From Hyphomicrobium_A sp965243865 (GTDB lineage: Bacteria > Pseudomonadota > Alphaproteobacteria > Rhizobiales > Hyphomicrobiaceae), in the NCBI RefSeq assembly GCF_965243865.1, contig NZ_OZ251603.1, positions 1,922,001 through 1,986,000 on the forward strand: DNA of 64,000 bases. The letters run 5' to 3'. The notes beneath the pieces are model-generated. The model made no database searches. It worked only from the letters and a program-made list of their open reading frames with translations, and was not told where the DNA came from. A program made the position numbers and the translations under genes. Positions 51,885 to 64,000 of this stretch are shown here, in pieces. The number at the start of each line of letters is the position of its first letter. Within the stretch, counting starts at the first letter, position 1.

Positions 51885-52276
51885 GGGCCACACGACCCTA
51901 TCTGGCTGCATTGCTTTTCAGAGACGTTCTTAGAAGCTTGTGCCCGGCCCAAAAATCTGCCAATCTCGCTTGAAAGGTCAGCACTCCTGTCCTTTATAAC
52001 TCTTGCTGGGCAGCACGAATGCGCCCAGCCGCGCCATCCCGCCGGGGCGAGCGAGGTACTCTTTAAAATGCGGCCCACGTCAGAGTCCGCAAAATCGCTT
52101 GGCTTCAAACGGCCGCTGCTCACCAGCAAGCCGCCGGATCGGCTCGCTTAATCGGACCCAGATTTACCGCCCCCGGCCGCTAGGCCGCATACGGCCCCTT
52201 CGCCCTATCGCATCGAGCACCACCAATTACTGCCGCGCCCCAATGAGAGGTCGCAGTGTGACAAAGGCCCTAGGAC
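51885..52276. other. Long leader region of gltB, no gene seen
   Basis: The 392 bases hold the gltB promoter region. I see no convincing coding frame, and no sigma-54 promoter or riboswitch that I can defend. Confidence 0.5.
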
Positions 52277-56983
<4,707 letters not shown>

Positions 56984-57063
56984 GGAATTTCGCCTCTCCA
57001 CGCAACGATGGCCGAGGCCAACGGCGAGCCATGAGTGCTCGCCGCCGCGAATAGGGAACGGGT

Positions 57064-58509
57064 ATGGGAAAGGTTACGGGCTTCCTCGAGTTCAATCGGC
57101 TGGAGCGCAAATATGCGCCAGTCGCCGAACGCCTCAAGCATTGGAACGAGTTCGTCGAGGCGCTGAGCACTGAGGAAACGAAAGTCCAGGCAGCCCGCTG
57201 CATGGACTGCGGCATTCCCTATTGTCACACCGGTTGCCCGGTGAACAACCAGATCCCCGACTGGAACGACCTCGTCTACCACTCCGACTGGAAGGCGGCG
57301 GCGCAGAACCTGCACTCGACCAACAACTTCCCCGAATTCACCGGACGCGTATGCCCGGCGCCGTGCGAGGCCGCCTGCACGCTCAACATCGATGACGTGC
57401 CGGTTGCCATCAAGGCCATCGAGTGCGCCATCGCCGACCGCGGCTTTGAGGAAGGCTGGATCGGCCCGCAGCCGCCCGAGACCAAGACCGGCAAGCGCAT
57501 CGCCGTCGTCGGCTCCGGCCCCGCCGGCCTCGCCGCCGCCCAGCAGCTCGCGCGCGTCGGCCACGACGTCCACGTCTACGAAAAGAACTCCAAGCCCGGC
57601 GGCCTGCTCCGCTACGGCATCCCTGACTTCAAGATGGAGAAGGGGATCATCGACCGCCGCGTGAAGCAGATGGAAGCCGAAGGCGTCACCTTCCATTGCA
57701 ACGTTCACGTCGGCAAGACGATCACCGCCAAGGAGCTCGAGGACAGCTACGACGCCGTGCTGCTCGCCGGCGGCTCTGAAAAGCCGTTCGACTTCTTCAC
57801 CGCCGCGACCGGCCGCGATCTCGACGGCCTGCACTTCGCCATGGATTTCCTGCCGCAGCAGAACCGCCGCGTCTCTGGCGAGGTTCCGCCTGCCATCACC
57901 GACGCCAAGGAAATCCTCGCCAAGGACAAGCACGTCATCGTCATCGGCGGCGGCGATACCGGCTCGGACTGCATCGGCACCTCGCTGCGTCAGGGCGCCA
58001 AGTCCGTCACTCAGCTCGAAATCATGCCGATGCCGCCCGAGAAGGAGAACAAGGCGCTCTCCTGGCCGCACTGGCCGCTGAAGCTGCGCATCTCCACCAG
58101 CCAGGCCGAAGGCGCCAAGGTCGAGTACTCGGTCTCGACCACGCACTTCTCCGGCGAGGACGGCAAGGTGAAGAAGCTGCATTACGTCCATATGGACTCC
58201 AAACTGCAGCCGATCCCCGGCACAGAAGCCGAGCTGCCCGCCGACCTCGTGCTGTTCGCCATGGGCTTTTCCGGCCCGGTCGAGGACGACCTGATCGGCG
58301 AGCTCGGTCTGCCTGTGGTCGCGCGCGGCCGCTTCAAGGGCATCGAAGCCAACGAGCAGGACTACAAGGTTCCGGGCCAGTCTAAGGTGTTCGCCGCCGG
58401 CGACATCCGCCGCGGCCAGTCGCTCGTCGTGTGGGCGATCCGCGAAGGCCGTCAGGCCGCCCAGTCGATCGACAAGTTCCTCATGGGCAAGAGCCTCCTC
58501 CCCCGCTGA
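57064..58509 (+). CDS. gltD: Glutamate synthase (NADPH) small subunit
   Basis: The 481-residue flavoprotein passes electrons from NADPH to GltB. It has N-terminal Fe-S cysteines in CMDCGIPYCHTGCPV and CPAPCEAACTL, the FAD motif VVGSGPAGLAAAQQLARVGH, and the NADPH motif VIGGGDTGSDCIGTSLRQGA. It starts 80 bases after gltB. A GGCGAGC/GCTCGCC hairpin at 57023-57043 in the spacer may adjust the ratio of the two subunits. Confidence 0.97.
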   Translation: MGKVTGFLEFNRLERKYAPVAERLKHWNEFVEALSTEETKVQAARCMDCGIPYCHTGCPVNNQIPDWNDLVYHSDWKAAAQNLHSTNNFPEFTGRVCPAPCEAACTLNIDDVPVAIKAIECAIADRGFEEGWIGPQPPETKTGKRIAVVGSGPAGLAAAQQLARVGHDVHVYEKNSKPGGLLRYGIPDFKMEKGIIDRRVKQMEAEGVTFHCNVHVGKTITAKELEDSYDAVLLAGGSEKPFDFFTAATGRDLDGLHFAMDFLPQQNRRVSGEVPPAITDAKEILAKDKHVIVIGGGDTGSDCIGTSLRQGAKSVTQLEIMPMPPEKENKALSWPHWPLKLRISTSQAEGAKVEYSVSTTHFSGEDGKVKKLHYVHMDSKLQPIPGTEAELPADLVLFAMGFSGPVEDDLIGELGLPVVARGRFKGIEANEQDYKVPGQSKVFAAGDIRRGQSLVVWAIREGRQAAQSIDKFLMGKSLLPR

Positions 58510-58546
58510 CGCCTCACTTCCGTCTCGGACACCGTGCCACCCGCTG

Positions 58547-58572
58547 TCATCCTCGGGCTTGTCCCGAGGATC
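58547..58572. repeat. Dispersed palindrome, copy 3
   Basis: ATCCTCGGG-cttgt-CCCGAGGAT after gltD, the same family as 29989 and 30062. It may end gltBD transcription, although there is no T tract. Confidence 0.65.
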
Positions 58573-58688
58573 CACCTTGGCCGCAACCGCGCCGTAGATT
58601 GCGGAACCATGACGGCCCGAAGCGCGTTGGAGTTCAACCGGCAGCTTTAGCGCTGCTCGGCGAGCTGCCTGCACCAGGGGGATCATCG

Positions 58689-58931
58689 ATGCGAACGCTT
58701 GCCAAAGCCGCAATCACCGCGGCCGCTATCATCGCCATGAGCGCGAGTGCAAACGCCGCCAGCCGGGCAACGCATACCGCAGTTGGCGCTGTAGCCGGCG
58801 GCCTCATCGCCGGCCCTGTAGGCTTCATCGGCGGTGGCGCAATCGGCTACGTCGGTGGCCGCAGAATCAGCTGTGATCTCGGCTTCGAGCGCTGCCGCCG
58901 CTACTACCGGCGCCACAAACACCGCCGCTAA
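58689..58931 (+). CDS. Small glycine-zipper envelope protein
   Basis: ATG 58689 has AGGGGG upstream. The 80-residue product has a signal peptide (to ANAA), a glycine-zipper-like membrane stretch (AVGAVAGGLIAGPVGFIGGG) and a basic tail with two Cys and many Arg/His (RRYYRRHKHRR). It is probably associated with the envelope. Function is unknown. A longer in-frame reading upstream would include the palindrome and is not supported. Confidence 0.72.
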   Translation: MRTLAKAAITAAAIIAMSASANAASRATHTAVGAVAGGLIAGPVGFIGGGAIGYVGGRRISCDLGFERCRRYYRRHKHRR

Positions 58932-58978
58932 GGCTCCGACTGCGCGGGCCCAGGCGTCTCTAAACGCGAGTAAGCCCA

Positions 58979-59002
58979 AAGCATCTCTAAGCGCGTGTCA
59001 GC
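58979..59002 (-). repeat. Possible degenerate 3'-UTR repeat element, copy H
   Basis: Minus strand: GCTGACACGCGCTTAGAGAT then GCTT, 8 bases after the DUF459 gene stop codon. It keeps TGACACG and GCTT, but the loop differs, so membership is uncertain. Confidence 0.35.
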
Positions 59003-59010
59003 CGAACAAA

Positions 59011-60342
59011 CTACCGATTGCTTCCGGTACTGCCATCGCCCGGCACCATCGCCGGAGGCTCGCCGGCCTGTGCCGACGCCGTGGGCTGCACGCGCGGCCA
59101 GGTGAAATCGTCGGCGCGGCCTGGCTTCGGCGGCAGGCGCTCGCCCTTCTCCAGCACGCGGAAGTAAGCGCTCTGCGTCGGTGACATACGCCGCCGCGTC
59201 GGATCGGAGTTTCGCGCCGGCGTGATCGAACTCATCACCGTCAAGCCGCCCGGGATCTGATCGACCAGAACGTCGCCCATCGACGCTGCCTTGTCGTTGC
59301 TCTGCTTGCGCGTGACCAGCGCCACGATGGAAGCGGGAATGGCTGGACGCACGATATCGACCGTCACCACCTGCTCGGTGCCTTCGGGACCGGGAATGCG
59401 GATATCGACCTTGCCGGTTTCCAGCCGCTGGTCCCGCGCACTGCCATCGCCGTTCCCGGCATTCGCCAACGCCGCCGAGCCGGAGCCGCCTTTCGCGTTC
59501 TTCGCAGCGCGCTCGCGCGCCGCTTCTTCGGCACGCAGCCGCACCTTCTCCGGATTGACGCGCGACTGCTCGGCCGAATCTCCGGCGAGCGGTATCGAGC
59601 GCTCCGTGCGCGCCTGGGCGATGTCGCGCTTCAGCTCACGCTCGACGAAGTGCGCCAGCTTCAGGTAGCCGGCCTCGCTGAAGTGCACGCCATCACGGTC
59701 GCGCAACCTGCGGCTCTTGCCGGTGATGTCCGGGCCCCAGTCGCTGTAGCCACCGTTCTCGTCGATGAAGCTTGCATATGCGTCGATGTAGCGGACGCCG
59801 TTGAGATAGGCGCGCTCGCGGATGACGTCATTCATCCGTTGTGCGCGCTCGTTGTCCTGCCAGCGGCGCATGTTGGGCAAGCCGATCCAGTAGACGGCGC
59901 GGTTGCCCTTCCTCAGTGCCCGCATCACGCGGTCGATGCGCGCTGCGTATTCGTTGCGCCACTCATCGATGTTCTCGGCCGAGCGCCGCCGGTTGAGACT
60001 GTAACGGTCCTGCGCGCCCACCATGACGATAGCGATATGGCTCGGATCGGAGGTGAACGCCTGCTCCAGCGCGCCGAGCTCGGTCGTGGAATTGCTGCGC
60101 ATGAGACCGGGAAGGTCATAGCGCTTCGGCGCGATCGACACGCCCTGCCCGCTGAAGGCCTGCACCAGACCGCCGAGCAGTCCCTCGGCCAGCCAGTCGC
60201 CGACGAGCTGCACCTGATAGACGTCATTCTCCGGGAACGGCGTGATGAAGCTGCCGCCAAGCCCTTGCTCCTGCGCGCCGGCAGGCACCGCCCGCACTAT
60301 CAGAAGCGCGGAGAGGGCGAGGGTTAATAAGGCGCGCAGCAT
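59011..60342 (-). CDS. DUF459 SGNH/GDSL-like periplasmic protein with altered catalytic site
   Basis: ATG 60342 opens a signal peptide (to AGAQ). The first part is a DUF459/SGNH domain: block I is LVGDWLAEGLLGGL, block III-like is IVMVGAQDRYSL, and block V is DGVHFSEAGYLKLA with Asp and His. In block I the Ser of GDS is Trp, so the classical nucleophile is absent. The C-terminal part is a charged, low-complexity segment followed by a short conserved tail (SPTQSAYFRVLEKGERLPPK). It may be an inactive esterase fold acting as a binding protein. It is 443 residues long. Confidence 0.82.
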   Translation of the reverse strand: MLRALLTLALSALLIVRAVPAGAQEQGLGGSFITPFPENDVYQVQLVGDWLAEGLLGGLVQAFSGQGVSIAPKRYDLPGLMRSNSTTELGALEQAFTSDPSHIAIVMVGAQDRYSLNRRRSAENIDEWRNEYAARIDRVMRALRKGNRAVYWIGLPNMRRWQDNERAQRMNDVIRERAYLNGVRYIDAYASFIDENGGYSDWGPDITGKSRRLRDRDGVHFSEAGYLKLAHFVERELKRDIAQARTERSIPLAGDSAEQSRVNPEKVRLRAEEAARERAAKNAKGGSGSAALANAGNGDGSARDQRLETGKVDIRIPGPEGTEQVVTVDIVRPAIPASIVALVTRKQSNDKAASMGDVLVDQIPGGLTVMSSITPARNSDPTRRRMSPTQSAYFRVLEKGERLPPKPGRADDFTWPRVQPTASAQAGEPPAMVPGDGSTGSNR

Positions 60343-60469
60343 CGAAGATCCCCTGCTGAGCCGGCCGAGCCGAATCCATCGGCGACGCAGCGGCATATTC
60401 GCCACTGCGTCGCCTAAGGACAAGGCAGAAACGTGACCGGAAAGGCGGGGAGGGCCATTCCGCGCAAGC

Positions 60470-61084
60470 TTAAGCTGCGCGCTTCGGCCGCCTGACACCT
60501 TTCAGTCGAACCGGCGCGCTTTTGTGCTGCGCGGCGGCTTGCCACTTAAGGTCTGATAGCTCCGCACCGCGGTGGTGAGTCTTCACCACGACGTCACGAA
60601 CGCTGAAAGCCTCTCGTAGGATCTCGATGCACTTCTCCGGTTCGGCATCCCCACACATGAAGACGTCGAGAGCCGCATAGTCGGCCTCGGGCCAGCTGTG
60701 GATGGAGATGTGACTCTCCGCGAGAACGGCAACGCCCGACACGCCACCATTGGGCGTGAAGTGATGCAGGTGAACGTTCAGCAGGGTTGCACCCGCTGCC
60801 TTTGCGCACCGCTTCAGCGTTGCCTCGATGTGCTTGAGATCGTCGAGCCGTCGAGCGCCGAACAGGTCCACGATAAGGTGGGTTCCTGCAAAGCGCTTCC
60901 CGTTTCGCTCGACGAAAAAGTCTTTCCTGTCGTCGTCACGCGCAACCTGCGCGTAACTGTCATGCGCAACCTGCGCATGGTCTTCGTGCGCTACAGGCGC
61001 AGCTACACGACGATCTTCCTCTTGGGCGGTGCTTGAACGAGTCAAGTCCATCCCCAATTGGAAGAGGGTGTCATTAAAGGCCAT
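60470..61084 (-). CDS. speH: S-adenosylmethionine decarboxylase proenzyme, SpeH type
   Basis: The 204-residue protein makes decarboxylated AdoMet for spermidine synthesis. The self-cleavage site is in LAESHISIHSWPE, where the Ser becomes the pyruvoyl group. Other family parts are GTHLIVDLFGARRLDD and ALDVFMCGDAEPEKC. Bacterial SpeH is usually 120-140 residues. This copy has an extra N-terminal part of about 55 residues with an imperfect octad repeat (AHEDHAQV, AHDSYAQV) encoded by a 24-bp DNA repeat. Its ribosome site and ATG lie in a long-range stem (61082-61193). The gene for spermidine synthase is not in the window. Confidence 0.93.
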   Translation of the reverse strand: MAFNDTLFQLGMDLTRSSTAQEEDRRVAAPVAHEDHAQVAHDSYAQVARDDDRKDFFVERNGKRFAGTHLIVDLFGARRLDDLKHIEATLKRCAKAAGATLLNVHLHHFTPNGGVSGVAVLAESHISIHSWPEADYAALDVFMCGDAEPEKCIEILREAFSVRDVVVKTHHRGAELSDLKWQAAAQHKSAPVRLKGVRRPKRAA

Positions 61085-61193
61085 ATGACCCTCCCCAACC
61101 AGCAGATAGATGTGACCCGTCCGCTCCTTACCTTGGGGGTTCTGGAAAACCTCGACCTTAAGGGCAGGTGGACGAACGGAGAGGGGTCATATG
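61082..61193 (-). promoter_or_regulatory. Structured leader pairing over the speH start
   Basis: On the minus strand, CATATGACCC at 61193-61184 pairs perfectly with GGGTCATATG, which includes the speH AUG. After one bulged base, TCTCC pairs with the Shine-Dalgarno GGGGA. Nested stems CGTCC/GGACG, CCTT/AAGG and GGTT/AACC lie inside. Translation should require refolding. The ligand or factor is unknown. Confidence 0.55.
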
Positions 61194-61218
61194 AGGCCAA
61201 CCCCCCCCCTACGCAAGA

Positions 61219-61247
61219 AGAATTTTGCCCCTGCGGGCAAAATTTTT
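61219..61247. terminator. Strong hairpin between AsmA gene and speH
   Basis: AATTTTGCCC-CTGC-GGGCAAAATT is a perfect 10-bp stem. On the minus strand it would end the AsmA transcript about 80 bases after its stop. The longer T tract is on the plus side. A run of nine C follows nearby on the plus strand. Confidence 0.75.
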
Positions 61248-61329
61248 CGTCGCGCATCCGCGCAGCGGTTTTGCGAGGCCTCTCCGCAGGCTGCGACGAG
61301 TTGAACGCGCGCGCTCTCGCGCCGCGCTC

Positions 61330-63627
61330 TCACTTCTTCCCGAACAGTCCGTCGAGCAGCTTTTGCGCCTTCGAGGGCCCGCCGTCCTCGCTCTTTCCGA
61401 ACAGATCTTTGACGACTTCGCCTGCGTTCTTTCCCTTCAGCTGCTTGCCGATCTGCTTCACCGCATCGACCGTGCCTTGGCTGTTCAGCGCGCCCGCGAT
61501 ATCGGGCTGGAACTTTGGCTGCTGCCACGAGCCGGTAATGTGCACCGGCACTTCGATGCCCGCAGCGTCCTTCTCGCCGCCATCGCCCTTGAGATTAGCG
61601 ACGAGCTTGGGCTTCACGGTGTAGTCGAGCGAGCGCTGCGGCAGGTCGACGGAGCCCGTGCCCGTCGCATGCAGGTGCGGGCTGTCGAGCTTCAGGTCGC
61701 TGTTGCTGGCGATGCCATTGGCGATCGTAAAGCTGCCGGTCATCGACCGGAATGTGGTGCGCTTCGTGCGGTCGTAATTGAAATCCGGGATGCCGCCCTC
61801 CGACAGCTCATCAAGAGCACCGCCGAGATCGAAGCCCATCACCGCGCCGTTGTTGACCGCAACGCGCGAGGAACCATTGAGCGAGTTGACGATCGCAGCT
61901 TCGCTCGCCCCGCGCCCAGTCACCTTCCACGAAACGTCCGCCGTCCCATCGAGCCAGTCCACTTTGGCGGAATCCCGCAAGAGCCTGCCGGCATTAACAC
62001 CTGTCAGCGAGATGTCTGAAGTGAACGCCGCCTCGCTCTGCGTCGCGTCCAGCGTCACCTGCCCTTTGCCGAGGCCGTTGTAGAGGCGCACCTCGGCTAG
62101 ATCGATGCGTGCCACCTGATCTTTGAGGTCGACGGTCGCCCGCGCCGTATCGATCTTGGTGCGGCCATAGGTGATGTCGACGAGTTGCAGCCGGGCATCC
62201 GCATCGACGAGCCCGAGCGCCTTGATGTCGATCGGCTCCGAACTCCACGCGCCGTCGGCGCGCTGCGTATAGCCTTTGACCCGCGGCCCCGGCTGCTGCT
62301 GGTTCAGCAGGTCGTCGATCGACTGCGGCTCCTCCGCGGGCGCTGGCGCGTCGAGCGACAGCGGCGTCGGGGCCGGCACGGAGCGCCCCTGACCGGCGGC
62401 AGCGCGCAGGTCGGCACCGAGCGGCAGCGCCGCCACGTCGAGTCCGCTGATCCTGAGATCGGCCCCCACGTGCGGGCGCGCACCCTGCCGCTCCTCGAAA
62501 CTCACGGCGCCGGCCGCCGCGGTGCGACCGGCCTTCAGGTCGATGTTCGTCAGCTGCACCGTACGGGCCGTCGCATTGAGCACGGCCGAGAACGACACCG
62601 CTCCGGCGCCGGCCTCGGGCGAGACCGGCGTGCCCCACCACTGCGCCAGCGCCGACAGTGAAGGCGCATCCGCCTTCAGCGTTCCCCCCGCCTGGTCCCC
62701 GCCTATTGTGCCGTCATAGCCGATGGACAGCGGCATGCCTGAAACATCGAGCACCAGCTTGGCCGAACGCCGCGCCGCAAGCTCTGCGGGCGTCGAAAGT
62801 GTGCTCTTGAATCTGAAGGTTTCGCCATCTGCGAGGAAATCGCCGCTGCCGACCAGCGGCTGATCGAGCCCCGGCAGCGCAAAGCGCGCGTTGATGCCGT
62901 CGAAGCGGCCCCACGCGCCATTGCGCTCGTCGTTGTAGCGCACCGCGCCGTTGATGATTGAAATGTCATCGAGCGACAGCGCCGCCAGCTCGCGTGGCGC
63001 CGCATGAGCCGATGGCGCGATCAGCTCTCGCGCACCGGCCACCCAGCCACCATTCTCGCGGGCGCCGGCAAAGCGAAATGGCATCTCCGCGCCAGCCATA
63101 TCCCAGTTTCTGCGCCCATCGGCATCGACGCGCAGAGAGAACACTGGTTCGTTCAGCACCAGGCGGTCGACGACGATCTCCTGGCGCAGCAGCGGCATCA
63201 GCTTGACACCGACGTCGAAGCTCTCGGCCTTCACCAGCGGCGCTCCGCCCATGCCAGCAGGCGCGGACAGCGACACGCCGTTGAGCCTCAGCCCTAGTGA
63301 CGGGAAGAACGTGAACGAGGCCGGCCCGGCAATCGTCAGATCGCGCCCTGTCTCGGCCTTCACCCGGGAGATGATTTCGCGCCGGATGAGATCGCTGGGC
63401 GGCGACATGACGAGCACGGTCGCACCGAACACGCCGAGCGCTAGCACCGCAACGCCGCCATACAGCAGCACCGAACCGAGCCACGACGAGCGCCGCGGCG
63501 GCGGCGCCGGCGGTCGTCGTTCGCCCTGAAACCCATGCGGCAGGTTGGCGCCGTAGCGCTGATCACCCAGCGTTTGGCGACGCGGCGGTGGCTGCGTTCC
63601 CCTGACCGGCGGCCTCGAGTTGTTCAT
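61330..63627 (-). CDS. AsmA-family envelope protein
   Basis: ATG 63627 gives 765 residues. The N-terminal 60 residues are Pro/Arg-rich and cytoplasmic, followed by one membrane helix (VLLYGGVAVLALGVFGATVLVM) and a long periplasmic domain. This has the AsmA start GRDLTIAGPASFTFFPSLGLRLNGVSL, repeated beta-strand groove segments and the AsmA C-terminal signature region (NGIASNSDLKLDSPHLHATG, GTGSVDLPQRSLDYTVKP). AsmA/TamB-like proteins are thought to bridge the periplasm and move phospholipids to the outer membrane. An earlier in-frame start lacks a good ribosome site. Confidence 0.92.
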   Translation of the reverse strand: MNNSRPPVRGTQPPPRRQTLGDQRYGANLPHGFQGERRPPAPPPRRSSWLGSVLLYGGVAVLALGVFGATVLVMSPPSDLIRREIISRVKAETGRDLTIAGPASFTFFPSLGLRLNGVSLSAPAGMGGAPLVKAESFDVGVKLMPLLRQEIVVDRLVLNEPVFSLRVDADGRRNWDMAGAEMPFRFAGARENGGWVAGARELIAPSAHAAPRELAALSLDDISIINGAVRYNDERNGAWGRFDGINARFALPGLDQPLVGSGDFLADGETFRFKSTLSTPAELAARRSAKLVLDVSGMPLSIGYDGTIGGDQAGGTLKADAPSLSALAQWWGTPVSPEAGAGAVSFSAVLNATARTVQLTNIDLKAGRTAAAGAVSFEERQGARPHVGADLRISGLDVAALPLGADLRAAAGQGRSVPAPTPLSLDAPAPAEEPQSIDDLLNQQQPGPRVKGYTQRADGAWSSEPIDIKALGLVDADARLQLVDITYGRTKIDTARATVDLKDQVARIDLAEVRLYNGLGKGQVTLDATQSEAAFTSDISLTGVNAGRLLRDSAKVDWLDGTADVSWKVTGRGASEAAIVNSLNGSSRVAVNNGAVMGFDLGGALDELSEGGIPDFNYDRTKRTTFRSMTGSFTIANGIASNSDLKLDSPHLHATGTGSVDLPQRSLDYTVKPKLVANLKGDGGEKDAAGIEVPVHITGSWQQPKFQPDIAGALNSQGTVDAVKQIGKQLKGKNAGEVVKDLFGKSEDGGPSKAQKLLDGLFGKK

Positions 63628-63919
63628 GAAAGCCTCGGTTGGCTCCTGTTTTCGCCGATTGATGCCCGAAGCACCTCGGCGCGCGAACCTACAGCAAACG
63701 ACGGAAAATGGCCGATTGTGGTGCACCGCCGAAGCCGCGACACCCGCTCACTTGCTTAATTTCTTGGCAACCATGCCGAATCGGTTGGCAATAAGTGTCC
63801 AGAAGGGAACAGTTTTGCGACCGAAACCCTATATTATCGCCTGTGGCTCTGACAGCCATGTGACGCTGACCACGCGCCGAGATGCGTAAAATGCTGCGGC
63901 GCAGCGGAGGGCACGAAGG

Positions 63920-64000
63920 ATGCACTACTACGCCTACGAACTGGCTCACACGGTCCTCTCGCCGCTCCGCGTCGGCGTGAGCGGGCTGCGTAGCATCCTC
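63920..64000 (+). CDS. Start of probable polyhydroxyalkanoate depolymerase
   Basis: ATG 63920 has GGAGG nine bases upstream. The 27 visible residues (MHYYAYELAHTVLSPLRVGV, then SGLRSIL) match the N-terminal pattern of intracellular PHA depolymerases (Y-x-Y-E-L-x-H, then PxR). The rest lies past the right edge, so catalytic residues cannot be checked. If right, it would release hydroxyacids from stored PHB. Confidence 0.55.
   Translation, partial: MHYYAYELAHTVLSPLRVGVSGLRSIL

Noticed and set aside
51818..52129. A 103-codon minus-strand frame before gltB
   Set aside because: It runs through the hsp20 terminator, has no ribosome site, and its composition does not match a folded protein.
61094..61183. 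Known SAM riboswitch in the speH leader
   Set aside because: I could not match the conserved cores of SAM-I, SAM-II or SAM-V types. It is kept as an unclassified structured leader.

Overview
The window is high-GC DNA from an alphaproteobacterium, most likely a member of the Hyphomicrobiales (Rhizobiales) near Hyphomicrobium. Lineage markers are CpdR, a GapR-family protein, a DUF1013/TrcR-type regulator, the tiny subunit IV of aa3 oxidase placed before pntAA-pntAB-pntB, two copies of an MmgR/suhB-like sRNA beside a SuhB/HisN-type phosphatase, and a ROSE-type thermometer on an hsp20 gene. An orphan pqqA points to PQQ use, as in methylotrophs. I see no phage, transposase, CRISPR array or rRNA operon. 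The content is mostly core chromosome with lineage-specific small genes, dispersed repeats and structured RNAs.

Layout. 0-9.4 kb: a partial envelope protein, a GGDEF cyclase, an orphan sigma-54 response regulator, oligoendopeptidase F, Kup and an ABC1/UbiB-type kinase. 9.4-13.5 kb: a secreted Cys-rich peptide behind an occluded ribosome site, a DUF2892 protein and a cytochrome c divergent around an FNR-like box, two related lipoproteins, a decayed cytochrome c fragment and an MgtC/DUF4010 membrane protein. 13.5-17 kb: oxidase subunit IV and the transhydrogenase operon. 17-25 kb: HAD protein, MoaD/ThiS protein with a beta-propeller partner, secreted protease, CsbD, alanine dehydrogenase, a hydrolase and rpsU. 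25-31 kb: purEK, two YdcH-like proteins, an acyl-CoA ligase, a 550-base repeat cluster and the DUF1013 regulator. 31-39 kb: MaoC hydratase, ribF, ileS-lspA, lipoproteins and pqqA with its own promoter and terminator. 39-49 kb: small unknown genes, bactofilin, GapR, DUF1244 with an N-formylglutamate amidohydrolase, DUF1036-pyk, a TPR protein, rpmJ, tRNA-Val, cpdR, a second amidohydrolase, two sRNAs and the HisN-like phosphatase. 49-64 kb: a lipase-like protein, heat-inducible hsp20, gltBD, a DUF459 protein, AdoMet decarboxylase with a structured leader, an AsmA protein and the start of a probable PHA depolymerase.

How it fits together. Several genes serve redox and nitrogen balance: transhydrogenase supplies NADPH, GltBD assimilates ammonium, alanine dehydrogenase links alanine to pyruvate, and pyruvate kinase feeds the same pool. 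MaoC hydratase, acyl-CoA ligase, the probable PHA depolymerase and the MmgR-like sRNAs (known from Sinorhizobium to limit PHB accumulation) may share a storage-polymer theme, but this is inference.

The most notable signals are RNA-level: (i) a repeated two-hairpin element sitting 5-20 bases after stop codons, in sense orientation, at several unrelated genes; (ii) tandem MmgR-like sRNAs; (iii) a ROSE thermometer under an RpoH-like promoter; (iv) long-range pairing over the ribosome site and AUG of AdoMet decarboxylase; (v) a 15-bp stem occluding the ribosome site of a secreted Cys-rich peptide.
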